Made by a program: the position numbers and the translations under genes
Origin: Acetomicrobium sp. S15 = DSM 107314
GTDB lineage: Bacteria > Synergistota > Synergistia > Synergistales > Thermosynergistaceae
Assembly (NCBI RefSeq): GCF_016125955.1
Contig: NZ_JADEVE010000300.1
Span: 1 to 64,000, forward strand
Length of the DNA: 64,000 nt
Direction: 5' to 3'
The notes under the pieces: model-generated
What the model was told of the DNA's origin: nothing
What the model saw: the letters and a program-made list of their open reading frames with translations, nothing else
Databases searched by the model: none
Shown here: positions 36,265-45,104 of the stretch, piece after piece
Layout: every line of letters starts with the position of its first letter
Numbering within the stretch: position 1 is the stretch's first letter

Positions 36265-36798
36265 TAATTTCTTTAGATCATTTATATTGTATATATCTCT
36301 GCAAAAATTGTGTAAATGGTGATTGATTATTACTATGGGAGTGTTTGCAAGCTTTTTGATGCAATTTATGGATATTTAACTGGTTTTTGGTGGTTTCCCC
36401 TGTGTTTATAGCTGGAAATTATGGGTGAATCTAAGGACATTGCTGAAGGGCTTCAAAATAGTTACAGCCAGAGAGAAAAGAACCATCTACAATGATGTTT
36501 GGTCTCGGCCGACCTCTCAATGCCCTTCTCTCGGGCGGATGACTGAAATGCTGGCCTATAAGCGGCGCAAAGGTGCCCGTGTCGGTCGTCGCGTCGACAG
36601 TATGAACTGGCTCCCAAGCTTGAGAGCTGCACTTGAGCTTGGCGGATACGACGTTTGTTACCATTCCAACCAACTTGCCCTGTGTCTCAAAATGAACCTG
36701 ATAAATTTTGGAGCAAATTGAACAATTGACACTTGTAGTTCAATGCCTTAGGATAACAATGTAAATGAGCACACAAATTTGATAGGGGGGGAAAGAGA
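36265..36798. other. Gene-poor spacer containing an unexplained GC-richer block
   Basis: AT-rich DNA interrupted by a GC-richer block at about 36500-36670 that is open on both strands (minus strand 36431-36673, plus strand 36425-36721). Neither frame has a ribosome site or family resemblance I know. It may be a gene or element remnant. Confidence 0.45.
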
Positions 36799-37779
36799 GT
36801 GAAATGTAAAAATAGGTGGAGTATGATGTCGGTTGGGCTAGTCGCTATATTTGCACTTCTGGTGATCTCAGGAGGAGCCCATGCGGCTTATCCCGAAAGG
36901 CCTGTCCAGATCATTTGCCCCTGGGGTGCGGGCGGTGGAACGGATCAGGTTGCCAGGACGATAGGTGCCATCCTGCAGGAAGATTTGGGCGTTCCGTTTA
37001 ACGTGGTAAACCGAACTGGAGGCAGTGGAGCTATAGGTCACATGGCAGGCGCTAAGGCTCAGCCCGACGGATATACGCTCACCATCATCACTATCGAACT
37101 CAACATGATGCATTGGATGGGCATGGCCGAAGTGACATACAAGGACTTTAGGCCTATAGGGATGGTGAACTACGATCCTGCAGCAATATGGGTCGCAGCC
37201 GATTCGAAGTGGAACAAGATGGAAGACCTCGTGAATGAGATAAAGGCAAATCCGGGCAAACTGCGCGCCTCCGGCACGGGCACGGGTGGCATATGGCATC
37301 TATCCATGGCGGGATGGTTAGCTGCGATGGGCCTGCCACCTAATGCCGTAACCTGGGTCCCCTCCACCGGAGCTGCTGAAGGATTGCGCGAGTTGGTGGG
37401 CGGTGGCGTGGACTTTGCGCCGTGCAGCTTGCCCGAGGGCATGAGCCTTTATTCGGCCGGCAAAATCAGGGGGCTCGCAGTCATGGCGGATGAGCGCATC
37501 AAAGCCTTCCCCGAGATACCGACGCTGAAAGAACTCGGCGTCGATTGGAGCCTCGGCTGTTGGCGCGGCATAGCTGGCCCTAAAGGGCTTCCCGATGACG
37601 TCGTCGGTGTTTTGGAACCGGCGTTGAAGAGAGCTGTCGAAAGCGAGCGCTTTGTGAATTTCATGGACCAGGTGGGTTACGGTATCATCTGGATACCAAG
37701 CGCCGAGGCGGTTGAATTTTTAGAGAAAGACGACGAGGTAATGGGCAACCTTATGAAGGAATTAGGTTTGGCGAAGTAA
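36799..37779 (+). CDS. Tripartite tricarboxylate transporter substrate-binding protein TctC (second copy)
   Basis: A 326-residue exported Bug/TctC-family protein. Signal peptide at about 1-29 (ending AHAAYPERP), then PVQIICPWGAGGGTDQVARTI and NRTGGSGAIGHMAGAKA. The ligand-loop tryptophan in CPWGAGGG is a common variant of the family's phosphate-loop-like site. It starts with GTG at 36799 behind GGGGGG. It stands alone, with no TctB or TctA beside it; the nearest TctA gene is 2.8 kb downstream. Confidence 0.9.
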   Translation: MKCKNRWSMMSVGLVAIFALLVISGGAHAAYPERPVQIICPWGAGGGTDQVARTIGAILQEDLGVPFNVVNRTGGSGAIGHMAGAKAQPDGYTLTIITIELNMMHWMGMAEVTYKDFRPIGMVNYDPAAIWVAADSKWNKMEDLVNEIKANPGKLRASGTGTGGIWHLSMAGWLAAMGLPPNAVTWVPSTGAAEGLRELVGGGVDFAPCSLPEGMSLYSAGKIRGLAVMADERIKAFPEIPTLKELGVDWSLGCWRGIAGPKGLPDDVVGVLEPALKRAVESERFVNFMDQVGYGIIWIPSAEAVEFLEKDDEVMGNLMKELGLAK

Positions 37780-37835
37780 AAGCCAGAATGCGGGAGGAGC
37801 CATTTTACGGCCGCCTCTCGCTCCTTTTGCCCATT

Positions 37836-37878
37836 TGTGATGATGCGCCACTCGTGTAGCGAGTGGCGCATCATCACA
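37836..37878 (+). terminator. Strong hairpin after the lone TctC gene
   Basis: A perfect 19-base inverted repeat (37836-37854 with 37860-37878) with a five-base loop, 57 bases after the stop codon. The uridine tract is absent, so it may stabilise the 3' end as much as terminate. Confidence 0.65.
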
Positions 37879-38017
37879 ATAGAAGCGAACCACTCAAGTA
37901 GCATTCTATGCCTCCTGCGCTGACCGTGTTTTTAAGGGCTTGTCGCTCTAATTTGGCCTGCGCCTAAAAATGGCAATTGTCATCGAAGCCTTAGCTTGAC
38001 AAAAGGGGGAGATTTTG

Positions 38018-38032
38018 TTAAGCTATACTTAA
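38018..38032 (+). promoter_or_regulatory. Candidate operator/promoter region of the arsR-type gene
   Basis: TTAAG-CTATA-CTTAA is a 5-5-5 palindrome. A TTGACA lies upstream at 37996-38001, and TATACT (38024-38029) within the palindrome could serve as -10, though the spacing (22) is long. ArsR-family repressors usually bind such AT-rich palindromes over their own promoter. Confidence 0.35.
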
Positions 38033-38056
38033 AAAGTTGCTTAATAGTTGGTGGTG

Positions 38057-38428
38057 ATGCTTTTGCCTCGGCAAACGCGAGAGGGAAAAGAAGACTTGTG
38101 CGAGGAGTTTTGCCCTTCCTGCAATCTCGGCTACCTCAGGGAGAAGATTTTGGAAGTGGCGGGGTTGTCGGAAATCTTTAAAGCGCTCGGGGACGAAACC
38201 AGGACGAAGATCTTATATTTATTGGCTCACCGGGAGCTTTGCGTCTGTGACCTGGCTTCGGTCTTGGGTATGAGTCTGCCCGCCATATCTCATCATCTGA
38301 GACTCCTCAAGATGCTGCGCCTGGTGAGGTATCGCCGCGATGGGAAGATGGTCTATTACTCTTTGGACGACGAGCATGTCCTGAGCCTGATCCGAGAGGC
38401 TCAGGCTCACTTCGCGGAGCAGAGATAG
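38057..38428 (+). CDS. ArsR/SmtB-family metal-responsive repressor
   Basis: A 123-residue winged-helix protein. The recognition region reads CVCDLASVLGMSLPAISHHLRLLKM, and the ELCVCDL motif in helix alpha-3 is the alpha-3 metal site of the ArsR/CadC group. An N-terminal CEEFCPSC adds further cysteines, as in CadC-type sensors of cadmium, lead and zinc. It represses until metal binds. The start is uncertain: ATG 38057 or TTG 38063 (better spacing to GGTGG). It lies 86 bases upstream of the P-type ATPase gene, its probable target. Confidence 0.88.
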   Translation: MLLPRQTREGKEDLCEEFCPSCNLGYLREKILEVAGLSEIFKALGDETRTKILYLLAHRELCVCDLASVLGMSLPAISHHLRLLKMLRLVRYRRDGKMVYYSLDDEHVLSLIREAQAHFAEQR

Positions 38429-38514
38429 ACGTATTGCTTTTTAGTTGGGTTGGATTGTGTCGGGTTCGGCAAGGTTAAACTGTGCGCAAATTGCGCGATG
38501 GGGATGGTTGAAAG

Positions 38515-40509
38515 ATGAGTTCAAACCACGTAAGAGAAGAGGCGCAAAAACCGCCTCGAGGACCGAAAGAAGGAGCCTGCGGGTGCATCGCTCGGGTTGA
38601 ACCGGATCCTCGGCCCCTCGATCAGGAGAGTGAGGGGCCGTTGCACGTAGAAGAAGACGAAAAAAGGGGAAACCTCCGGCAAATCGCAGCAGCAGGTGCG
38701 CTCTTCTTGGCGGGTCTCATCTGGGGCGAACGGGTAAGCCGCACGCCGTTTGCGTGGGTTGAATACGCCATTTTCTTTTGCGCCTACCTTTTGGTCGGCA
38801 TATCCGTCATCCATACCGCCCTGCTCAACCTCTTTCACGGGCGGGTCTTCGACGAGAATTTTCTTTTAAGCGCAGCCTCCATGGGGGCTATCGCCATCGG
38901 CCAATTGCCCGAGGCCGCGGCGGTGATGATCTTTTACGCCTTAGGGGAATACCTGCAGGAGCGGGCAGAAGGCCGTTCGAGACGCTCCATAGCTGCCCTT
39001 TTAGATATGCGGACCGATCATGCCAATCTAAAGACAGGGGAAGCGATTAGGCGCGTCAGCCCGGAGGAGGTGAAGGCAGGACAAATCATCGTCGTGAAAC
39101 CCGGAGAGAGGGTGCCGCTGGACGGGGAAGTGTTGGAGGGGTCTTCTTTCGTGGACACCTCGGCCCTAACAGGAGAGCCCGTGCCACGTAGGATCGAGGC
39201 CGGCGAAAACGTTTTGGCTGGTATGCTCAATACCGATGGAATGTTAACGGTTAAGGTGGCCAAGCCATACGGTGAGTCTTCAGCGGCCAGGATCTTAAAG
39301 CTGGTGGAGGGTGCGGCGGCCCGAAAGGCACCCATAGAACAGTTTTTCACGGCATTTTCGCGCTACTACACGCCCCTAGTGGTCTTCGGCGCATTGGCTT
39401 TGGCTGTAATACCTCCGTTGATCACGGGAGAAGCGTTTTCCGGGTGGGTTTACCGCGCCTTGGTGCTTTTGGTCATCTCCTGTCCCTGTGCCTTGGTGAT
39501 TTCCATCCCATTGGGCTATTTCGGCGGCATAGGCAAAGCTTCCCGCCGGGGAATCCTGGTCAAAGGGGCGCGGTTTTTAGATGCCCTGGCCGATCTACAC
39601 ACGGTGGTCTTCGACAAGACCGGCACGCTCACCAAAGGCGTCTTCCGCGTAACGCAGCTTGCGGCGCGCGACGGTTTCTCCGAGGAAGAGCTGCTTTTCT
39701 TCGCTGCCCATGCTGAGGCATTCTCCTCTCATCCTATCGCCCGCTCTATACGAGAGACCTACGGTAAGGAGGTCCAGTTAGACGCCGTGAGTAATTACCG
39801 GGAGATTGCCGGTTATGGCGTAAGCGCATTGGTGGATGAGAAAAGAGTGTTGGCAGGAAACGATCGTCTTCTTCACAAAGAAGGGGTCCCTCATGATATC
39901 TGCGACTTGGGCGGGACCGCGGTATATGTGGTTGTGAATGGTTCTTTGGCCGGCCATATCGTCATATCTGACGAAATTAAGCCTGATGCCGAGGAAGCCG
40001 TAGCGCGCTTGAGGGAGCTCGGCGTAAAGAAGGTCGTCATGCTCACGGGGGACGGCGAGCCTGAGGCTCGACGTGTGGCACAAAATCTGGGTTTAGACGC
40101 CTACTTCGCCGAACTGCTGCCGGAGGACAAGGTGGCCAAGGTGGAAGAGTTAGCGTCTTCTTTGGGTCGAAGGCAAAAACTTGCTTTCGTGGGCGATGGG
40201 ATTAACGATGCACCTGTCATTGCCAGGGCCGATGTGGGCGTGGCAATGGGTGGATTGGGGAGTGAAGCAGCCATCGAACTCGCCGATGTGGTGCTCATGG
40301 AGGACAAACCCTCAAAGCTTGCCGTGGCGGTAGAGATCGCCGCGCGCACTGGTCGAATAGTGCGCGAGAACGTAACTTTCGCCTTGGGAATGAAAGCTTT
40401 TTTCCTGCTCCTTGGTGTTCTCGGGGTGGCCACGATGTGGGAAGCGGTCTTCGCCGATGTGGGCGTGGCCTTGATAACTATCTTTAACGCCGCCAGGGCC
40501 TTGCGGTAG
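38515..40509 (+). CDS. Heavy-metal P1B-type ATPase (zinc/cadmium/lead exporter)
   Basis: A 664-residue membrane ATPase with the P1B ion-pathway motif SCPCAL (CPC at 323-325), TGE at 219-221, phosphorylation site DKTGT at 367-371, the SSHP motif, and GDGINDAP. Eight membrane helices are expected. The C-terminal helix reads FADVGVALITIFNAARALR, typical of the ZntA/CadA (P1B-2) branch. It lacks the N-terminal GMxCxxC metal-binding domain; only a short CGC (22-24) lies in the acidic 50-residue N-terminus. Adjacent ArsR-type control supports Zn/Cd/Pb export. Confidence 0.93.
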   Translation: MSSNHVREEAQKPPRGPKEGACGCIARVEPDPRPLDQESEGPLHVEEDEKRGNLRQIAAAGALFLAGLIWGERVSRTPFAWVEYAIFFCAYLLVGISVIHTALLNLFHGRVFDENFLLSAASMGAIAIGQLPEAAAVMIFYALGEYLQERAEGRSRRSIAALLDMRTDHANLKTGEAIRRVSPEEVKAGQIIVVKPGERVPLDGEVLEGSSFVDTSALTGEPVPRRIEAGENVLAGMLNTDGMLTVKVAKPYGESSAARILKLVEGAAARKAPIEQFFTAFSRYYTPLVVFGALALAVIPPLITGEAFSGWVYRALVLLVISCPCALVISIPLGYFGGIGKASRRGILVKGARFLDALADLHTVVFDKTGTLTKGVFRVTQLAARDGFSEEELLFFAAHAEAFSSHPIARSIRETYGKEVQLDAVSNYREIAGYGVSALVDEKRVLAGNDRLLHKEGVPHDICDLGGTAVYVVVNGSLAGHIVISDEIKPDAEEAVARLRELGVKKVVMLTGDGEPEARRVAQNLGLDAYFAELLPEDKVAKVEELASSLGRRQKLAFVGDGINDAPVIARADVGVAMGGLGSEAAIELADVVLMEDKPSKLAVAVEIAARTGRIVRENVTFALGMKAFFLLLGVLGVATMWEAVFADVGVALITIFNAARALR

Positions 40510-40577
40510 GGATTTCATCGTATTTTTGTGTTATCCTATCTCCGTTGGATCGACGCTCCGATCGAGGAGGTATGGGC

Positions 40578-42053
40578 ATGGAAGGACCCTTAGCCGCTCT
40601 CGAGATGCTCTTTGAACCTATATCCCTCATGTTACTCTGTGGAGGCACGGCCTTCGGTATAATCTTGGGGGCGCTGCCCGGCCTCTCCGCTACTATGGGC
40701 CTGGCGCTTGCTATGCCCTTCGCCTATTATCTTCCTGTGGAGAAAGCTATGCCGCTGCTTTTGGGCGTCTATTTGGGGGCTGTCATAGGGGCTTCCATAC
40801 CGGCCATTCTGATCGGCATCCCGGGGAATCCTAACGCTATCGCCACCGTCTACGACGGCTTTGCGATGGCCAAAAAGGGCCTTGCTGGAAAGGCCTTGGG
40901 AGGGGCCACGGTGGCTTCGTTCTTAGGAGGGATGATCTCCCTCTCCTTCCTCGTACTCTTATCCCCTCAGGTAGCGCGGTTCGCCCTGCTCTTCGGCCCA
41001 CCGGAATACTTTGCCTTGGCTGTATTCGGCCTCACGATAATAGCTGCAGTTTCGGGAAAGGAGCTGCTCAAGGGCCTTGCGGTGGCGGTTTTAGGGTTTG
41101 CGCTTTCCCTCGTGGGTTTGGACAGCATGACTGGGGTTCCTCGTTTCACCTTCGGGAGCATCTACCTTATGGACGGTATTTCCCTCGTCCCCGCCCTCAT
41201 CGGGCTTTATGCCTTTGCTCAAGTCTTTTCCGATGTGGAATCCTTGGACGTCTTCAAACGGATTCATCTCTTCGGGTTAAAGGGGGTCAAATTCAGGGAG
41301 ATCCTCCTTTCCCCCAGGGAGATCGCTTCCAACCTGAGGACGATTTTTGAGTCGGCCTTGATCGGCACGGGCATAGGCGCCTTTCCTGGGACCGGTGCGA
41401 GCATCGCTGTCTTCCTCGCTTATTTTCGAGCTAAGCGAAGGAGGCCAGAGCTGGGAAGCGGTGTATTGACGGGCGTGATGGCCCCGGAGAGCGCAAACAA
41501 CGCCGTCACGGGGGGAGCCCTCATTCCCACGCTCGCCCTTGGTATACCCGGTGATTCCTCCACTGCCGTGATACTGAGCGCCCTCATCGTCATGGGCGTT
41601 CAACCCGGTCCCTTGCTCTTCAGGGATCACATCCAGGTAGTCCACGTGATATTCATTTCATTGCTTCTGGCTAACATAGCCATGGTGGTATTCCAGCTCA
41701 TCGGGATAAGGTTCTTCGTGAAAGCCCTTGCCATTCCGCCTCAACTTCTGATGCCACTGGTGGTGGTCTTCAGCACCTTGGGTTGCTTTGCCCTCCAAGA
41801 GAGGATATCAGATGTGCTGTTAGCCCTGGTCTTCGGCGTAGGAGGATACGTCATGGAAAAGGGCGGCTTCCCCAAGGCGCCGCTGCTTTTAGGGCTCATC
41901 TTGGGTCCCATAGCGGAGCCGCAGTTCAGGAGATCCATGGTCTTATTTCAGGGAGATTGGACGCAGTTTTTCGCAAGACCCATATCGCTTGCGCTTTTCG
42001 TGCTTACGGCGGTCGCCCTGCTCTCCCCAATTCTGAGGAGGAAGGGCAGATGA
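40578..42053 (+). CDS. Tripartite tricarboxylate transporter, large membrane subunit TctA
   Basis: A 491-residue protein with about 12 hydrophobic segments and the conserved TctA stretches GIILGALPGLSATMGLALA, IPAILIGIPGNPNA, GAFPGTGASIAVFLAY and LALGIPGDSSTAVI. It is the transport channel of TTT systems. The ATG at 40578 lies seven bases after GGAGG; an ATG two codons earlier is too close. The stop overlaps the next gene (ATGA). No TctB gene accompanies it. Confidence 0.92.
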   Translation: MEGPLAALEMLFEPISLMLLCGGTAFGIILGALPGLSATMGLALAMPFAYYLPVEKAMPLLLGVYLGAVIGASIPAILIGIPGNPNAIATVYDGFAMAKKGLAGKALGGATVASFLGGMISLSFLVLLSPQVARFALLFGPPEYFALAVFGLTIIAAVSGKELLKGLAVAVLGFALSLVGLDSMTGVPRFTFGSIYLMDGISLVPALIGLYAFAQVFSDVESLDVFKRIHLFGLKGVKFREILLSPREIASNLRTIFESALIGTGIGAFPGTGASIAVFLAYFRAKRRRPELGSGVLTGVMAPESANNAVTGGALIPTLALGIPGDSSTAVILSALIVMGVQPGPLLFRDHIQVVHVIFISLLLANIAMVVFQLIGIRFFVKALAIPPQLLMPLVVVFSTLGCFALQERISDVLLALVFGVGGYVMEKGGFPKAPLLLGLILGPIAEPQFRRSMVLFQGDWTQFFARPISLALFVLTAVALLSPILRRKGR

Positions 42054-42826
42054 AGGTGCTCTTTTTGGGCACTGCAGGAGCGCTCCCGTCCAAAGAGAGG
42101 GACAATACTGCTCTCGCTTTCAGCGCAGGTCGCGAGGTTTTTATGGTTGATTGCCCGGGAAGCGCCGTCTCAAAGTTCCTGAAGGCGGGATGGGACCCGC
42201 TTGAGGTGAAGGCGTTACTCATCACCCACGGCCACGTGGACCACATCTATGGCCTGCCGTCCTTCGTGCACGCATCGTGGCTGCTGGGGAGGCGCGAGCC
42301 TCTGAGGCTTTACGTCACGGAACCTTATGTGGGAATGATTTACAGGATGATGCAGGTCTTCGGCCTTCCCGATAAGCGCGACATCTTTCCCTTGGAAATC
42401 GTCCCAGTGCCGCTGGCAGAATTTTCGCTCTCCCTGGGTGGGTCGCTTGAGGTTGTGACATTCCCCGTGGACCATGACCAGCCCAACGTGGGTGTGGCCA
42501 TAAAAGAAGGCGCCACTGGGGCGATGGCCGTCTACTCGTGCGATACAGAACCTTGTGAGGTCGTCGTGGACCATGCCAGGGCCGCTGACCTCCTCATCCA
42601 CGAGTGCAACGACTGCGTCGCCTTAGGAGAAAGACACCGAGGCCACAGCGCCGCAGAAGGGGCTGCTCGCGTAGCCGAAGCCGCAGGCATCAAGAAGCTA
42701 TTCCTTGTGCACCTGGGGAGAGGACTCTTGACGAGGGAGAGTTTGGCGCTGAAAGAGGCGGAGAAGTGCTACAGCGGCCTCGTCGCAATCCCGAACGACT
42801 TGGAAGAGATCGAGGTAAAGCCGTGA
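42050..42826 (+). CDS. Metallo-beta-lactamase-fold hydrolase (RNase Z-like group)
   Basis: A 258-residue protein starting MKVLFLGTAGALPSKERDN, with the zinc-binding motif ITHGHVDH, a later His in FPVDHDQPN, Asp in YSCDTEP and the terminal His in LVHLGRG. This layout matches the RNase Z / arylsulfatase-like branch, but gene context suggests a metabolic esterase or lactonase. The start is fixed by the four-base overlap with tctA, and its stop overlaps the next gene (GTGA). Coupled translation suggests that the imported carboxylate or sugar acid is hydrolysed here. Confidence 0.85.
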   Translation: MKVLFLGTAGALPSKERDNTALAFSAGREVFMVDCPGSAVSKFLKAGWDPLEVKALLITHGHVDHIYGLPSFVHASWLLGRREPLRLYVTEPYVGMIYRMMQVFGLPDKRDIFPLEIVPVPLAEFSLSLGGSLEVVTFPVDHDQPNVGVAIKEGATGAMAVYSCDTEPCEVVVDHARAADLLIHECNDCVALGERHRGHSAAEGAARVAEAAGIKKLFLVHLGRGLLTRESLALKEAEKCYSGLVAIPNDLEEIEVKP

Positions 42827-43722
42827 AAATAGCCGTAAGCAGCATGGCCTTCGAGAGCTTAGACGAAATCTTCGATTTCTTCGAGCAGCACCCAGGGATA
42901 TACCTGGAATTGGGCGTAGACCTTGGGGAGGAAGAGGTGGAGGCGATAGCGCGAAAAAGAATTCCCGCCTCCTCCCTCCATATACCATGTCCCCTTGAGA
43001 GACTCATGCCCAACATGGCAAGTTTCGACCCGCAAGCCCTCGAGACGAGCCTCGAAATCATAAATAGAAGCTTGGACGCCGCTGCTGTGTGCAAGGCTTC
43101 GGTGGCGGTTTTGCATCCCGGCTACGCTACAGATTCGCTCCTTCCCTCAGATCCAAAAAATCGCGACGCCTTCTTAAAAGAGATATCTGGGGAGACCACA
43201 TGCCATATCCTGGATGAGGCAAGTGTCACTACGAGCGCGGAATACCCGCTGTCGTCGGAGTATAAGTTGTATATGGCGCATTTGGCCGAAAAGGCGCGCC
43301 TTGCCATCGATATGGCAAAAAGGCGGGGAATTGCTATGGCCTTCGAGAACCTGAACCCTCGATACCTCTATCTGTGCCAATCCCCTCGCGATATGAGGTT
43401 TTTATCTGATAGCGTCGACGACATATCGTTCTGCCTCGACATCGGGCACCTGTGGATTTCAAGCTGTGCCCACGGCTTCGATTTCTACGCCGCCCTTTCC
43501 TCCGTCTTAGATACGGGGAAGGTTACGGCGGCGCACCTGAGCAATAACTCCACTGAAGGGATGAGGTTTTCTGACGACCACCGTCACCTGCGCGAGGGCA
43601 AAGTGGACGTAAAGAAGTGCCTCGAGGCCATCCTTCCCTACAAGCCAGACTTCCTAGTCATAGAGGTCAAAGGAGACCCGACCTCCGATGTAGATCTTTT
43701 AGCGAGCATCGTTACATCCTGA
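42823..43722 (+). CDS. TIM-barrel sugar-phosphate isomerase/epimerase family protein
   Basis: A 299-residue AP-endonuclease-2/xylose-isomerase-like barrel. Metal-ligand-type residues appear in the usual strands: H in AVLHPGY, E in MAFENLN, D and H in FCLDIGHL, H in AHLSNN, DDHRHL, and E in LVIEVKGD. It is probably an isomerase or epimerase of a sugar or related small molecule. It starts with GTG at 42823, overlapping the hydrolase gene by four bases, as the last gene of the TctA operon. Confidence 0.82.
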   Translation: MKIAVSSMAFESLDEIFDFFEQHPGIYLELGVDLGEEEVEAIARKRIPASSLHIPCPLERLMPNMASFDPQALETSLEIINRSLDAAAVCKASVAVLHPGYATDSLLPSDPKNRDAFLKEISGETTCHILDEASVTTSAEYPLSSEYKLYMAHLAEKARLAIDMAKRRGIAMAFENLNPRYLYLCQSPRDMRFLSDSVDDISFCLDIGHLWISSCAHGFDFYAALSSVLDTGKVTAAHLSNNSTEGMRFSDDHRHLREGKVDVKKCLEAILPYKPDFLVIEVKGDPTSDVDLLASIVTS

Positions 43723-43778
43723 ACGCGCCTCCTCGAACAACATTACTTTCAACGTGCTTGAGGCCAGAAACCGGTGAG

Positions 43779-43807
43779 TTGACATGGTTAAAAATGTTGA
43801 TTACAAT
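43779..43807 (+). promoter_or_regulatory. Promoter of the TRAP transporter operon
   Basis: TTGACA (43779-43784) and TACAAT (43802-43807) with an optimal 17-base spacer, about 140 bases upstream of the binding-protein gene. Confidence 0.8.
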
Positions 43808-43953
43808 ATGATTAAAGCTTGTGATTAGAATCATATTTCATATAGTGGAATAAAACCGCAGAGCGCCATGTAAAAATTCATTTTTTAGATGCTTGAGCAA
43901 GTTGGTGAAGTTGCCTTTGCTATTTTTAAACTTAAATGGAGGTGAAAAGGCTT

Positions 43954-44961
43954 ATGAGGAAGGGTAAGTGGTTGGTGTTTATAGGCATATTGTGCGTCGC
44001 ACTCCTATTTGCAGCTGTGCCGTCATCTATGGCTGCTCCGAAGTATGTTTTGAAATTCAATCATGTCTTAGCTCCTGCAGAGCCTTATCATCCTGGGTTC
44101 CTTGAATGGGCCAAAAGGGTCGAAGAAAGGACGAATGGTGATTTCAAGATCGAAGTTTACCACAGTGCGCAGCTTGGTGTCGAAGAAGACATAATAGAAC
44201 AGATCCGCCAGGGAGCAAATATCGGTCAAAACACAGATTCAGCGAGGTTAGGCAATTACATTCCAGGTATAGCCGTAATAAATGCTCCATATTTCGTCGA
44301 TAGCCTCGAAGAAGTGATCAAACTCAAAGACCTTCCCATCATTAAGGACTGGGAGGAGAAGCTCGCCAATGAATACGGTTTAAAAGTGGTGTCTTTCAGT
44401 TGGGTGCAGGGATTCAGGCATTTTGTTACCAACAAACCCATTAAGACGCCGGACGACTTGAAGGGCCTCCGAGTGAGAACTCCTCCTGCTCCGATCTGGC
44501 AGGAGTCCGTCCGCGCTCTCGGCGCAACGCCTGTGGCTTTGGCTTTCGGAGATATGTACCCTGCTTTGCAACAAAGGGTCATAGACGGCACCGAGCTCGT
44601 ATATAACAACATACCCGCCGGCAGGTTTTACGAAGTGCTCAAATACGTGAGTGAAACGAGGCACATTTTACTCGTCAATTTCGAAGTGATAAGCACGAAG
44701 TTCTTTAACAGCCTACCTGCCGAATATCAGCAAATCCTTGTAGAGGAGTGCGAAAGGGCCGGCATAGAGACTTCGAAGAGAATAATGGGCGAATTGGAGG
44801 CTAAGGCGAAACAAACGCTTATCGAAAATGGCATGACCATAGTTGAAGACGTCGATCTGCAGGCGTTCAAGAAAGCCGGAGAAAAGGCCTATGAGGTTTT
44901 GAAGCTCACCGAAGTAAGAGACGAGATTTATAAGCAGCTCGGCAAAACCAAAGACTGGTAG
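43954..44961 (+). CDS. TRAP transporter substrate-binding protein DctP
   Basis: A 335-residue exported binding protein with a signal peptide (about 1-26, ending SMAAPKY), then YVLKFNHVLAPAEPYHPGFLEWAKRV. The DctP signature region contains the ligand-binding Arg in DLKGLRVRTPP. TRAP systems use a sodium gradient to import C4-dicarboxylates, sialic acid or amino acids. The ATG at 43954 follows TGGAGGTG. It is the first gene of dctPQM plus an SDR gene. Confidence 0.92.
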   Translation: MRKGKWLVFIGILCVALLFAAVPSSMAAPKYVLKFNHVLAPAEPYHPGFLEWAKRVEERTNGDFKIEVYHSAQLGVEEDIIEQIRQGANIGQNTDSARLGNYIPGIAVINAPYFVDSLEEVIKLKDLPIIKDWEEKLANEYGLKVVSFSWVQGFRHFVTNKPIKTPDDLKGLRVRTPPAPIWQESVRALGATPVALAFGDMYPALQQRVIDGTELVYNNIPAGRFYEVLKYVSETRHILLVNFEVISTKFFNSLPAEYQQILVEECERAGIETSKRIMGELEAKAKQTLIENGMTIVEDVDLQAFKKAGEKAYEVLKLTEVRDEIYKQLGKTKDW

Positions 44962-44965
44962 AGAT

Positions 44966-45008
44966 TTTTTAAACCCCGTCCCTCTTTGAGAGGGACGGGG
45001 TTTAAAAA
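44966..45008 (+). terminator. Terminator-like hairpin between dctP and dctQ
   Basis: A perfect 19-base inverted repeat (44966-44984 with 44990-45008) with a TTTGA loop. Its position just after the dctP stop suggests partial termination or 3'-end protection, so that the binding protein is made in excess over the permease. Confidence 0.75.
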
Positions 45009-45104
45009 GGTGGGGCAATGTAGATATGTCGAGGACTTATCCGATGTTTTGCCTTATCACGAAATTGTCCAGCCTTGCATCTTCACGGAGGAGGCCGTAG
45101 CAGC

